Shown piece by piece: positions 50,725 through 59,887 of a stretch of DNA of 64,000 bases. Positions within the stretch are counted from its first letter, which is position 1; the number at the start of each line of letters is the position of its first letter. The notes below the pieces were generated by a model. The model was not told where the DNA came from and made no database searches. It worked only from the letters and a program-made list of their open reading frames with translations. Made by a program: the position numbers and the translations under genes. The DNA is taken from positions 62,001 through 126,000 of the forward strand of contig JBCBQC010000007.1 in assembly GCA_039820405.1 (NCBI GenBank). The letters run 5' to 3'. This DNA is from CALLVY01 sp937899855. Its GTDB lineage: Bacteria; Bacteroidota; Bacteroidia; Chitinophagales; Saprospiraceae.

Positions 50725-51630
50725 TTATTTGGTCAGCTCCTGGAATACATCTTCAACGCTGGATACTTCCTGGCGCATTTCCAACAAGACCCACTTGCGT
50801 TCCACCGCCGTACGGAATACCTCGGGCCGCAGGTCGCGCTTGGACGAGCCGGTCAGTTGCCAGCGTTGCTTGCCCAGGGACTTGACCCGTTTGACCCCCG
50901 CGATCGACCGCAGTTGGGCTTCCGCCACCGACTGCTGGAATTCGACGGTCACGACACGCTCCCCCACCACTTTTTGCTGGAGGGTTTCGATCGAATCGTT
51001 GGCCACGATTTTTCCTTTGTTGATGATCACTACGCGACTGCAGAGGGCCTGGACCTCCTGCATGATGTGGGTGGAAAAGAGCACCGTTTTTTCCCGTCCG
51101 ATTTCCGCAATCAGACGCCGGATTTCCGCGAGCTGGTTGGGGTCCAAGCCGGAGGTCGGCTCGTCGAGGATGAGTACTTCGGGGTCGTGGAGCATGGCCT
51201 GGGCCAGCCCAACCCGTTGGCGGTAGCCCTTCGAGAGGGAGCCGATCGGTTTGCGTTGCTCCCGGGTCAGCCCGGTCATTTCGATCATTTCGGCCACCCG
51301 GGCGCTGCGTTTGGGGAGGTGGTGCAGGCGTCCGATAAAATTGAGGTATTCGCGGACGTACATGTCTTTGTAGAGGGGATTGTGCTCCGGCAGGTAGCCG
51401 ATCCTGCGGCGAACCTCCATGGGGTCTTTCTCGGTATCGAAGCCACACACCAGTGCTTTTCCCGCACTCTGGGGGATAAAACAGGTCAGGATCTTCATGG
51501 TCGTGGTCTTTCCCGCCCCGTTGGGGCCCAGAAAGCCGAGTACTTCCCCCTTACGCGCCTCAAAGGTCACCTCGTTTACGGCGCGTTGTGTTCCATAGAT
51601 TTTGGTCAAGCCTTGGACTTGTACGGACAT
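50725..51630 (-). CDS. gldA: Gliding motility ABC transporter ATP-binding protein GldA
   Basis: A 301-aa cytoplasmic ABC ATPase. Walker A is GFLGPNGAGKTTTMK (about 34-48), the ABC signature LSKGYRQRVGLAQAMLHDPE (the LSKGYRQR form), Walker B VLILDEPTSGLDPNQ, and the switch His in VLFSTHIMQEVQAL. The C-terminal about 80 residues are a domain that contacts the permease. It pairs with the GldF-GldG fusion. The start is the ATG at 51630 (MSVQVQGLTKIYGTQRAVNE); the longer frame crosses a strong promoter. It heads a minus-strand cluster that continues with the unknown, GNAT, GldF-GldG and DUF4340 genes. Confidence 0.9.
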   Translation of the reverse strand: MSVQVQGLTKIYGTQRAVNEVTFEARKGEVLGFLGPNGAGKTTTMKILTCFIPQSAGKALVCGFDTEKDPMEVRRRIGYLPEHNPLYKDMYVREYLNFIGRLHHLPKRSARVAEMIEMTGLTREQRKPIGSLSKGYRQRVGLAQAMLHDPEVLILDEPTSGLDPNQLAEIRRLIAEIGREKTVLFSTHIMQEVQALCSRVVIINKGKIVANDSIETLQQKVVGERVVTVEFQQSVAEAQLRSIAGVKRVKSLGKQRWQLTGSSKRDLRPEVFRTAVERKWVLLEMRQEVSSVEDVFQELTK

Positions 51631-51656
51631 ATTAGAATTCTTATCAGATAATAATG

Positions 51657-51688
51657 CAAAGCTACTAAATTTCACGCCGAGCCCCAAA
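51657..51688 (-). promoter_or_regulatory. Promoter of the gldA operon
   Basis: On the minus strand TTTG (51688-51685), a 20-bp spacer, then TAGCTTTG (51664-51657). Both elements match the Bacteroidota consensus exactly. The transcript would start about 22 nt before the ATG at 51630. Confidence 0.65.
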
Positions 51689-51933
51689 AGCAAAACCCGC
51701 ATTGTGGGCCAGGCGGCCACGACGTGGGAAGATTCGTGCGCAGCTACTCGAACAAAGCGGGCATTCAGCTATTCTAAACGCGCACTCGTACAATTGGTCA
51801 TAAAAATCATATTTTTATGTTAAAATTGTCCCGGGGCCAACAATGCCCAACTGCGGCAACAACTCCGGGCTTGCTTTTACAGTTTAGAAGCCACGAAATC
51901 ATTATTCATCACAACGGCGAAAACCCGCTTATC
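51689..51933. other. Divergent intergenic region between gldA and the DUF547 gene
   Basis: No gene seen. A TATTTTTA box at 51810-51817 may serve the DUF547 gene, with no good TTG at the expected spacing. A longer frame from 51817 is open but lacks a good protein start. Confidence 0.5.
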
Positions 51934-53025
51934 ATGCGTACCCTAGTCCTTATTTTTTCCCTGGCCAGCGCCATTTTCTGCTCCGCCTGTAACAATACCG
52001 GCGACGCCTCCCAATCCACCACCACGCCCCCGGCGGCGACCGAATCCCCCGCCACGGCGACTTCCACTGTCCCCAACACGCCTCCCCTAGCCGAAGGAGA
52101 GGTGCCCAAGTTTAACAAACCCGCGAGCAAAATTGCTCAACCCGCCGACCCCGAGCGCTACGAAGCCCAGCAAAAAGCCGCCGCCGAGTCGGAACAAAAG
52201 ATCAAACAAATCCTCAAGAATCGCCCCCCCGCCCCCACCAACAGTAAGACCAGTCGGGAAGCCGCCATTGCCGAACGCACCCAACTGCTGGAGGAACTCC
52301 AGGGGACACCCACCACCAGTACGCCCCAACCCAAGACAACGGCCACCAACGTTCCTCCCCCCCCAGCACCACCCGCCGCCATCAGAGCCTCTCACTCGGC
52401 TTGGGACGCCCTCCTGCGCCAGTACGTCAGCAGTAGCGGACAGGTAGATTACCAGAGCTTTAAGACCGAGCTGACCGCCCTCAATGCTTACCTCGACCAC
52501 CTGGCCAAACACCCCGTCCAGTCCGACTGGTCGCGGAGCGAAAAGATGGCCTACTGGATCAATGCCTACAATGCCTACACCGTCAAATTGATCGTCGACA
52601 ACTACCCCCTCAAAAGCATCACCGACCTGCACGGAGGCAAACCCTGGGACGTCAAATGGATCAAGCTCGGCGACAAGACCTACTCGCTCAACAACATCGA
52701 AAACGATATCCTCCGACCGACCTATAAAGACGCCCGCATTCACTTTGCGGTCAACTGTGCCGCTCGCTCCTGCCCTCCCCTCCTCAACCGGGCCTGGACC
52801 GCCGCCAACCTCGAAGGCAATTTTGAGCGACAAGCGCGGGCCTTCATTAACAACCGCCAGTACAACCAGATTGGTTCTCAAGCGATCAGCATCTCCAAAA
52901 TTTTTGATTGGTACGGGGGCGATTTTGGCAACTTGATCGGCTACCTCAACAAATACTCAAAAATTCAAATCGACGCGAAAGCTACGGTGGGCTACATGGA
53001 GTACGATTGGCGTCTCAATGAGTAA
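51934..53025 (+). CDS. DUF547 lipoprotein
   Basis: A 363-aa exported lipoprotein. The signal ends at a lipobox cysteine (LASAIFCSAC). A Thr/Pro/Ala-rich linker (TTTPPAATESPATATSTVPN) runs to about residue 145. The DUF547 domain follows (about 150-345): SEKMAYWINAYNAYTVKLIV, ARIHFAVNCAARSCPPLLNR and NQIGSQAISISKIFDWYGGD are the family blocks. DUF547 has no assigned reaction, although the Cys-Asn-His-rich layout looks enzymatic. The start is the ATG 51934. It overlaps the next lipoprotein by 8 bp. Confidence 0.85.
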   Translation: MRTLVLIFSLASAIFCSACNNTGDASQSTTTPPAATESPATATSTVPNTPPLAEGEVPKFNKPASKIAQPADPERYEAQQKAAAESEQKIKQILKNRPPAPTNSKTSREAAIAERTQLLEELQGTPTTSTPQPKTTATNVPPPPAPPAAIRASHSAWDALLRQYVSSSGQVDYQSFKTELTALNAYLDHLAKHPVQSDWSRSEKMAYWINAYNAYTVKLIVDNYPLKSITDLHGGKPWDVKWIKLGDKTYSLNNIENDILRPTYKDARIHFAVNCAARSCPPLLNRAWTAANLEGNFERQARAFINNRQYNQIGSQAISISKIFDWYGGDFGNLIGYLNKYSKIQIDAKATVGYMEYDWRLNE

Positions 53026-53611
53026 AAAGTGGGGCACAAGAGGATACCTCGCCGTTTTGGGGCTGGGTTTGCTGGGATTCCTGGCTTGTGAGGTAGAGCA
53101 AGGAAGTAGCGAGCCGGATGTACCGGAAGGGAACGCATTGACATTGGATGTGGATACGCTCCAGGAGTGGTCGGAGGTGGTGGTGGTGCTTCGACCAGCG
53201 GAGGAGCAGCGCTATCGGGTGGAGCTCTGGGCCGCAGCCGAGCCGGGGAGCTACCGATCGCTAGCGGCCACTAGACTTTACCCGCCGCCCGAAGGCCTGC
53301 TTCCCATCGGTACCTATCCCCTCGACTGGGTCGGGGGTCAGTTGATCGCTCAGTATCCCAATGCCTTTTACCTGGACAAGCGCCCCAATGAGGAGCCCGT
53401 GAAGCTCACTTTTGGCTTCACGGGCTCTTTGTTGCCCCTACTGGAGCAAGCCCACTCCCGGGCCGGACGCGCTCGGCTGCTGATCGTTCCGCGTTTGTTG
53501 GACCGAGGGGCGGAGGTCGTTTTTCAGCCCTGTCGGACTTGTCCACACTGGACGGGCGAGCTGTACAGCAGTCTGGCGCTAGAATTGGACCTTATTTACG
53601 GCCGGAACTAG
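53018..53611 (+). CDS. Lipoprotein of unknown function
   Basis: A 197-aa protein with a lipoprotein signal (YLAVLGLGLLGFLAC, lipobox FLAC). The mature domain contains LTLDVDTLQEWSEVVVVLRP, and YPPPEGLLPIGTYPLDWVGG. It is probably in the outer or inner membrane leaflet. It overlaps the DUF547 gene by 8 bp, so the two are coupled. The gene contains a perfect 13-bp hairpin (53393-53427). I do not recognise the family. Confidence 0.65.
   Translation: MSKKWGTRGYLAVLGLGLLGFLACEVEQGSSEPDVPEGNALTLDVDTLQEWSEVVVVLRPAEEQRYRVELWAAAEPGSYRSLAATRLYPPPEGLLPIGTYPLDWVGGQLIAQYPNAFYLDKRPNEEPVKLTFGFTGSLLPLLEQAHSRAGRARLLIVPRLLDRGAEVVFQPCRTCPHWTGELYSSLALELDLIYGRN
53393..53427. other. Perfect 13-bp hairpin inside a lipoprotein gene
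   Basis: GAGCCCGTGAAGC (53393-53405) pairs with GCTTCACGGGCTC (53415-53427), with a 9-nt loop, then TTTGTT. It lies in the reading frame of the lipoprotein (53018-53611) and has terminator-like form, although the T-run is short. Confidence 0.6.
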
Positions 53612-53628
53612 GCGCTGGAAAGCGGGTT

Positions 53629-54120
53629 CTAGGCCTCCAGGGGAGGAATGCGCAGCATTTGGCCGGGATAGATTTTGTTCGGATCTTCGAGCATCGGCTT
53701 GTTGGCTTCAAAGATTTGGGGGTACTTCATGGCGTCTCCGTAGTGCGCCTTGGCGATTTTGGAGAGGCTGTCGCCGCTTTTCACTTCGTAAAAGACGGCT
53801 TCGGGCGTGGGGTTCGAGACCGAAATCCGATCGTCGACACCGGCGATGCCCGATACGTTACCGAGGGTCAGAATGATTTTTTCCCTATCCGATTGCGATT
53901 CCACCTCTCCGTGAACGGTCACGATATCGTCCTGCAGGTCGATTTCGAGGTTTTCGACGGCAATACCGAGATTACCCACCACTCCCTGGAGCAATTGCAA
54001 CTGCTGTTTGCGCAGGATCTCCCTGGCCGCTTCGGCGTTGGGGGCGGCGGCTACTTCGGGCGTTTTGTCGCGTGATAGAATCTTGGCGCCGGCATTTTTT
54101 AGGAAAGAGAACAATCCCAT
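53629..54120 (-). CDS. BON-LysM domain protein (Kbp/YgaU-like)
   Basis: A 163-aa protein. A BON domain (residues about 55-105: VENLEIDLQDDIVTVHGEVE, then RISVSNPTP) and a C-terminal LysM domain (about 112-160: YEVKSGDSLSKIAKAHYGDA, then NKIYPGQMLRIPPLE). This pairing matches the potassium-binding protein Kbp (YgaU). No signal peptide is visible, so it is probably cytoplasmic or loosely bound. I start at the ATG 54120; the longer frame adds 48 residues with poor composition. Confidence 0.85.
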   Translation of the reverse strand: MGLFSFLKNAGAKILSRDKTPEVAAAPNAEAAREILRKQQLQLLQGVVGNLGIAVENLEIDLQDDIVTVHGEVESQSDREKIILTLGNVSGIAGVDDRISVSNPTPEAVFYEVKSGDSLSKIAKAHYGDAMKYPQIFEANKPMLEDPNKIYPGQMLRIPPLEA

Positions 54121-54299
54121 AGTTTTGTTTTTTTTGATTATTGTGATTTTTTTTCGCGCAACCCTTGCGCTGCGCGGAAAAATAGAATAGTTTTGGCAAA
54201 TTAACAAATCCTTCCCCCGGTTTCCCACCTCCCGCTGATAATTACAAAACTTACAACTTTCCACGGTCTACTTCGTAAACACTTGTAATTTTTCAATCA

Positions 54300-54333
54300 T
54301 TTGAGCAATTCTAGCTGAAAAGATTTATATTTG
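54300..54333 (+). promoter_or_regulatory. Putative promoter of secDF
   Basis: TTTG (54300-54303), a 22-bp spacer, then TATATTTG (54326-54333), a perfect -7 box. The leader would be about 50 nt before the ATG at 54388. Confidence 0.55.
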
Positions 54334-54387
54334 CGACGTTTTTTTTAAACAATTTCTAACATTCTTACTTATTAAATTTTCTAACAC

Positions 54388-57300
54388 ATGCAACAAGGAA
54401 AAGGTATCATCAAATTCTTTCTTGTGGCAGTTACCTTGGTCTGTTTGCTTCAGTACTTCTACATGCTACCCACTCGTGGGGTAGAGCAGGCTGCTGACGA
54501 ATACGCCAAGGATCTCACTCAGGACATCACGGATGAAGATAAACGTGATGCGGAGGAGAATGCCGCAAGAACGGCCTACCTCGACTCGATGTCGAACGAG
54601 GTAGTCTTCGAAATCCCGCTCTTCAAAAAGTGGACTTATCAAGAACTCAAAAGCCTCCAGCTGGCCTACGGCCTGGATTTGAAAGGCGGAATGAGCCTAG
54701 TACTACAAGTCGACTTACGAGAATTTATACGAAGTTTAGCCAATGATTCCAAAGACCCAACTCTTGATGCTGCGTTAGAAAATGCCTCCAAGGCCCAAGC
54801 CCAATCCCAATCCGATTACGTCGCCCTCTTCGCCGACGCCTTTAAAGCTGCCGATCCCAATAAACAATTGGCCCCCATTTTTGTGGCCAACGAAAGCTTA
54901 CGTGACGAAATCGACTACACCTCTTCGAATGCCGAAGTCATTCAGGTAATTCGCGCCAAAGCCAACGAGACGGTTGGCCTGACCTACGACCTGCTCAAAG
55001 AGCGGATCGACCAACTGGGAGTGGTACAACCCAATATCTCACTCGACGAAACGCGGGACCTGATCACCGTGGAACTTCCCGGTATCAGCAACCCCGAGCG
55101 CGCCCGCTCCTTTATGCAGAGCGCGGCCAAACTGGAATTCTGGAACGTATACCGCATCAATGATCCCGGCGTTCAAGCCGCCTTCTTCGCCGCCGATGAA
55201 AAACTCAAGCAGCAAGATGGTTTGGAAACAGCCAATGAAGAACCCGAGGAAACGATCAAAGAACGCTACGAATACAAATACGATGAAGATGGCAATCTAG
55301 AGGATTCTACCCTCGTATACGACACCCTGCAAACGACGCCCGATCCCCTGGCCAACCAGGGCCCGCTGCTGGCCAAGCTCCAGCTCAACGCCGCCGCCGG
55401 TGGTCAGACGGCCCTGCCTCCCGCCGTAATGGGTTTGGTGGCCGAAAACGAAAAGGACGAAGTGGAAGCCTTCCTGGCCCGCCCCGAGGTAGCCTCGCTC
55501 TTCCCCAAGGACCTGTCGTTCCGCTGGGCCAAGGACGCCGCTACGGGCTACAACTTTGAAGACGAAGCCGAACAAGACAAGCGGCTCTACGAGCTCTACG
55601 CCATCCGTTTGTCCAAAGGCAGTACGACCGCTCCGCTGGAAGGAGACCACATCACCCGGGCCACGGCCAACCCCAATCCGCAAAACGGCGAAGTCGAAGT
55701 GTCGCTGATGATGGACAGTGAGGGCGCCCGGACCTGGGGCCGGATGACCACCGAGGCTGCCAACGACAGCAACCGCGAGATCGCCATCCTCCTGGACAGC
55801 CAGGTGGTGTCGGCTCCTCGGGTCATCAATCCCATCCTGACGGGAAGCTCGTCGATTACGGGTTCGTTTACCCTGCAGGAAGGGAAAGACTTGGCCAAAA
55901 TCCTCCAAATTGGAAAGTTGCCGGCCCGTCCGCAGATCATCCAGGAAACCCTGGTTGGTCCGACCCTCGGTGCCGAAAATATCCGCCGGAGTATCACCTC
56001 CATGGTGGTTGGTTTTAGCTTGGTATTTATCTTTATGGTACTCTACTATTCAACCGGAGGTATCGTATCGGTACTGGCCCTGCTGCTCAACATCTTTTTC
56101 ATCTTCGGAGCACTCGCCTCGCTGGGAACGGTACTGACCCTCCCCGGAATTGCGGGTATCCTGCTGACGATTGGTATGGCCGTAGATGCCAACGTGATCA
56201 TCTACGAACGGATTCGGGAAGAATTGCGCGAGGGCAAGACCCTGCTCATGTCCATCAAGGATGGCTTCCAAAACTCCTATTCGGCCATCATCGATGCCAA
56301 CGTAACGACCATTTTGGTGGCCTTCGTACTGTCCTATTTCGGACTGGGGCCCATCAAGGGTTTTGCGGTAGTCCTGATTATCGGGGTGATTTTCTCGCTC
56401 TTTACCGCCGTACTGGTGGGCCGACTGATGATCGACTACTGGACGATCGACCGCGGCAAAGAAATCGGCTTTTGGACCGGTTTTTCCCGCAACGCCTTCG
56501 CCAATATCGACTTCAACTGGTTGGGCAATCGCCGCCTGGCTTACATCATTTCGGGTAGCATCATCGTCCTTGGGTTTGGCTCTTTCTTCGTGCGGGGTTT
56601 CGATCTGGGCGTAGATTTCAAAGGGGGATACTCCTACAACGTCCAGTTTGAGCAGGGGCTCGATATCGACCCCGATGACCTGCGGACCGGATTGGCCGAA
56701 GTATTTGGTAGCACCCCCACCGTCAAGGAGGTAAGTACCAACAATACCTTTAATATCGTGACCGATTACCTCATCAATAGTACCGAAGAGGACGTCGCCA
56801 CCCAAGTACAGGACAAACTCTTTGAAGGCGTCAACGCCATTGTAGGAGGCAACCTCAAGAAGAGCAGCTTCAAGAATACCAAGAGCAGCAGTACGCACAT
56901 CACGAGTTCGACCAAGGTTGGGCCAACGATTGCGGACGACATCGCCTGGAGTTCTTTCTACGCCGCTACCTTCGCCCTCTTGCTGATCTTCTTTTACATC
57001 TTTGTTCGCTTTAGCAAATGGCAATACAGTATGGGAGCCGTCGCGGCACTCTTCCACGATGTACTGGTGGTACTCAGTATCTTCTCCATCTTCTGGGGGA
57101 TCCTACCCTTCTCGCTGGAGATCGACCAGGCCTTTATCGCCGCCGTCCTGACGGTGATCGGTTATTCGATCAACGATACGGTAGTAGTATTTGACCGGAT
57201 TCGGGAGTACATGAACCGCTATACCAGCAAGATGAGCAAGCAAGAAGTGATCAACAAAGCCATCAACAGTACCTTTAGCCGGACGGTCATCACCTCGCTG

Positions 57301-57507
57301 ACGACCCTCTTCGTGGTGCTGGTCCTCTTCCTCTTCGGGGGAACGAGTATCAAAGGCTTTGCCTTCGCCCTCGTCGTGGGGGTCATCGTGGGTACCTACT
57401 CCTCCGTATTTATCGCCACGCCAGTCATGTCGGACCTGATTGGTGAATTGGAGGTCAAAGAGACCAAAAAGAAAAGCTTTAGCCGTGCGGCCAAGGCCAA
57501 TCGCTAA
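54388..57507 (+). CDS. secDF: Protein translocase subunits SecD and SecF, fused
   Basis: A 1039-aa fusion that uses the proton gradient to pull proteins through SecYEG. Residues about 1-685 are SecD: LAYGLDLKGGMSLVLQVDLR (about 90-110), a large periplasmic domain, then MAVDANVIIYERIREELREG. Residues about 695-1039 are SecF: GVDFKGGYSYNVQFEQG (about 740), SINDTVVVFDRIREYMNR, and the last anchors. The paired 'LDLKGG/VDFKGG' motifs confirm both halves. A long periplasmic insertion (about 280-430), typical of Bacteroidota SecDF, is present. It ends in a strong terminator. Confidence 0.95.
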   Translation: MQQGKGIIKFFLVAVTLVCLLQYFYMLPTRGVEQAADEYAKDLTQDITDEDKRDAEENAARTAYLDSMSNEVVFEIPLFKKWTYQELKSLQLAYGLDLKGGMSLVLQVDLREFIRSLANDSKDPTLDAALENASKAQAQSQSDYVALFADAFKAADPNKQLAPIFVANESLRDEIDYTSSNAEVIQVIRAKANETVGLTYDLLKERIDQLGVVQPNISLDETRDLITVELPGISNPERARSFMQSAAKLEFWNVYRINDPGVQAAFFAADEKLKQQDGLETANEEPEETIKERYEYKYDEDGNLEDSTLVYDTLQTTPDPLANQGPLLAKLQLNAAAGGQTALPPAVMGLVAENEKDEVEAFLARPEVASLFPKDLSFRWAKDAATGYNFEDEAEQDKRLYELYAIRLSKGSTTAPLEGDHITRATANPNPQNGEVEVSLMMDSEGARTWGRMTTEAANDSNREIAILLDSQVVSAPRVINPILTGSSSITGSFTLQEGKDLAKILQIGKLPARPQIIQETLVGPTLGAENIRRSITSMVVGFSLVFIFMVLYYSTGGIVSVLALLLNIFFIFGALASLGTVLTLPGIAGILLTIGMAVDANVIIYERIREELREGKTLLMSIKDGFQNSYSAIIDANVTTILVAFVLSYFGLGPIKGFAVVLIIGVIFSLFTAVLVGRLMIDYWTIDRGKEIGFWTGFSRNAFANIDFNWLGNRRLAYIISGSIIVLGFGSFFVRGFDLGVDFKGGYSYNVQFEQGLDIDPDDLRTGLAEVFGSTPTVKEVSTNNTFNIVTDYLINSTEEDVATQVQDKLFEGVNAIVGGNLKKSSFKNTKSSSTHITSSTKVGPTIADDIAWSSFYAATFALLLIFFYIFVRFSKWQYSMGAVAALFHDVLVVLSIFSIFWGILPFSLEIDQAFIAAVLTVIGYSINDTVVVFDRIREYMNRYTSKMSKQEVINKAINSTFSRTVITSLTTLFVVLVLFLFGGTSIKGFAFALVVGVIVGTYSSVFIATPVMSDLIGELEVKETKKKSFSRAAKANR

Positions 57508-57531
57508 TAAACATTAATTTTTTTCTTCAGG

Positions 57532-57568
57532 TACCGGATGGTTTTTTCAACCATCCGGTATTTTTTTT
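57532..57568 (+). terminator. Rho-independent terminator of secDF
   Basis: TACCGGATGGTT (57532-57543) pairs perfectly with AACCATCCGGTA (57549-57560), then a run of eight T. It begins 25 bp after the secDF stop. Confidence 0.92.
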
Positions 57569-57690
57569 GTTCATACACCACAACCAATCTTCTTATTGGC
57601 ATAGAAATTGCCAATTGATAAGCGTAAGTTTTGGTTAAAAAATTGTAAGATTCGTTTCCTAAGCCCGTCTCTCAAACGGGCTTTATTTTT
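57569..57690 (+). ncRNA. Possible small RNA ending in a second terminator
   Basis: Between the secDF terminator and the OmpA-like gene lies a hairpin (TTGGCA/TGCCAA near 57596-57614) followed by a second terminator: AAGCCCGT (57661-57668) pairs with ACGGGCTT (57676-57683), then TATTTTTTT. A promoter is not evident, and read-through cleanup is an alternative. Confidence 0.3.
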
Positions 57691-57827
57691 TTCCCTAACT
57701 CCTTCCCGACAAAAGCTCCTCCCCCCCCAGCGACACGCAACAAAGTATCCCAGCCGGCGTTTTCCTATTGAAGCCCTATCCGGTAGTCCATATATTCTCT
57801 ATCTTGCCCCTTCGAAACGCTTCTGCT

Positions 57828-59816
57828 ATGCCAAAAACACTCCTCACCACCCTACTCGGCCTGATCCTCTTCGCTAGTGCCTGTACCTTTGTGGAAAAAA
57901 TCCGCGACGGAGATACCGCCTTCGATCGCAAACAGTACGCCGTGGCCATTACCATGCTCAAAAAAGAGCACGACAAGGCTAAAAGTCGGGTCGAAAAGGG
58001 AAAAAAAGCCTTTTTGCTGGGCGAAGCCTACCGCCTTACCGATCAGGCAGCTCAGTCGATCAGCTGGTACCAGCGGGCCTACGACAACTCCTACGGAGTG
58101 GATGCCCTCAAGCAGTACGCCTACGCCCTCAAGCAGACCGAACAGTACGCCGAGGCCAAGCAAGCCTTCAAAAACTTGGGCATCGAGATTGGAAGTCCCT
58201 ACGAATACCGCCGGGAGATTCAGGCCTGCGAAAAAGCCATCGCCTGGAAAGAGGAAGAAAAAAATACGGCCTACCGGATCAAATCCCTCCCCATCAACAG
58301 CAGTAGCGCCGATTACTCCCCCACCTTCTACGCCGACCAGCAGCTCGTCTTCACCTCCGACCGCAGCAATAGCGTCGGCGAGGAAGCATACAACTGGACG
58401 GGCAATAAGTTCTCCGACCTCTTCGTGGCCGATCTCCAGTCCAATACCGTCGAGTCTTTCTCTCCCGTCATCAATAGCGAACAAAACGAAGGCTCAGTCG
58501 CCTTCAACGCCTCCCATACGATGATGATTTTTACCCGCTGTTTTAGCCTGGAAAAATACGGCGATCAGTACTGCAAACTCATGTTGAGTGAAAAAGAGGG
58601 CGAATCCTGGACCAGCCCCATCACCCTCAATTTTATCGAAGATAAGGTCAATTACATGCACCCCTGCCTCTCCGAAGACGGCAGCCTGCTCTACTTCAGC
58701 GCCGAGCACCCCGACGGCTGGGGGGGCTACGACATTTTCGTGGCCGAGCGCAATCCCGACGGATGGGACCAGCCCCGGCTACTGAGTCGTAGTGTCAATA
58801 CCATCGGCAATGAGCTCTTCCCCACCCTCGATCGCGATACGCTGTACTTCGCCTCGGACCACCACCCCGGAATGGGGGGGCTCGATATTTTTCGGGTACA
58901 CCAACTGGGCTCCCAGCGGTGGAGTTTGGCCCAAAACCTCAAGGGCCCCATCAATTCGGGGGGGGACGATTTTGGGCTGATCATCGACCGGAGCTTCGAA
59001 CCAACCGAAGACGTTCGCCAAAAGGGCTATTTCAGTTCGTCGCGGATGACGGGCTCGGGTAGCGATGATATTTTTGCCTTTGAAAAAGGAGTGCCGCCGC
59101 CCGTCGCAGATACCGTGACCGCGCCGGTGGAAGAGATCGTCTACGAAATGATTTTGGAGGGCTACGTCTTGGAAAAAATCTACCAAACCGCCAACGATCC
59201 CAACAGCACCGTACTGGGGCGCAAACCCCTGCCCGGAGCGGTGGTGGAGGTGGGCTTTAACGAAGGTACGGAGCGGATCGAAGTGGACGAAAACGGCTAC
59301 TTCCGGCTGGTGCTCGCCGAAGAAATGGATTACGACTTCCTCGCCAAGCGCGAGGGCTACCTCAACAATACCGATCGCTTCTCCACGCGGGGCATCGGCC
59401 AGGACCCCGCCGAGCCCATCCGCCGTTTTGAGATCGAAATTGTACTGGACAAACTCTTTAAGAACCAGGAAATCGTATTGGAGAATATTTATTATGACTT
59501 CAACGAGTCATTTATTCGCAAAGATGCCCAACCCACCCTCAACGAATTGGCGGCGCTCCTAGCAAAGAACCCTGACATCAGCATCCAACTCAGCTCGCAT
59601 ACGGATTGTAGAGGGCAAGATCGGTACAACGAGCGACTCTCCCAAGATCGGGCTCAGGCTGCCGTGGATTACCTCATCACCAAGGGCATCCCGGCGGAGC
59701 GGCTTACGGCAAAAGGCTACGGGGAGAACGTCCCCTCCGTGGATTGCCTCTGTAGTCGTTGTAGCGAGGAGGAGCACCAAGCCAATCGACGCACGACCTT
59801 CAAAGTACTGGAGTAG
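57828..59816 (+). CDS. PorE-like OmpA-family lipoprotein (T9SS component)
   Basis: A 662-aa lipoprotein: signal LLTTLLGLILFASAC (lipobox ASAC). Residues about 25-150 are TPR repeats (KKAFLLGEAYRLTDQAAQSI, ALKQTEQYAEAKQAFKNLGI). About 160-420 is a PD40/WD40-like beta-propeller (HPCLSEDGSLLYFSAEHPDG, ELFPTLDRDTLYFASDHHPG). About 445-540 is a carboxypeptidase-regulatory-like domain. About 550-660 is an OmpA C-terminal peptidoglycan-binding domain (SSHTDCRGQDRYNERLSQDR). This exact order (TPR, propeller, regulatory, OmpA) is that of Porphyromonas PorE, which anchors the T9SS complex. The start is the ATG 57828, which restores the lipobox. The assignment is by architecture only. Confidence 0.75.
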   Translation: MPKTLLTTLLGLILFASACTFVEKIRDGDTAFDRKQYAVAITMLKKEHDKAKSRVEKGKKAFLLGEAYRLTDQAAQSISWYQRAYDNSYGVDALKQYAYALKQTEQYAEAKQAFKNLGIEIGSPYEYRREIQACEKAIAWKEEEKNTAYRIKSLPINSSSADYSPTFYADQQLVFTSDRSNSVGEEAYNWTGNKFSDLFVADLQSNTVESFSPVINSEQNEGSVAFNASHTMMIFTRCFSLEKYGDQYCKLMLSEKEGESWTSPITLNFIEDKVNYMHPCLSEDGSLLYFSAEHPDGWGGYDIFVAERNPDGWDQPRLLSRSVNTIGNELFPTLDRDTLYFASDHHPGMGGLDIFRVHQLGSQRWSLAQNLKGPINSGGDDFGLIIDRSFEPTEDVRQKGYFSSSRMTGSGSDDIFAFEKGVPPPVADTVTAPVEEIVYEMILEGYVLEKIYQTANDPNSTVLGRKPLPGAVVEVGFNEGTERIEVDENGYFRLVLAEEMDYDFLAKREGYLNNTDRFSTRGIGQDPAEPIRRFEIEIVLDKLFKNQEIVLENIYYDFNESFIRKDAQPTLNELAALLAKNPDISIQLSSHTDCRGQDRYNERLSQDRAQAAVDYLITKGIPAERLTAKGYGENVPSVDCLCSRCSEEEHQANRRTTFKVLE

Positions 59817-59887
59817 CACCAATCATGGAACGAGCGGGTGACTTCTGGTAAATTTACGGCCCTTTAGCGTCCAAAAATGGAAGGCGG

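Noticed and set aside
54156..54170. Hairpin GCGCAA/TTGCGC upstream of the BON-LysM gene
   Set aside because: T-run lies on the wrong side for a terminator on either strand, and the stem is short.
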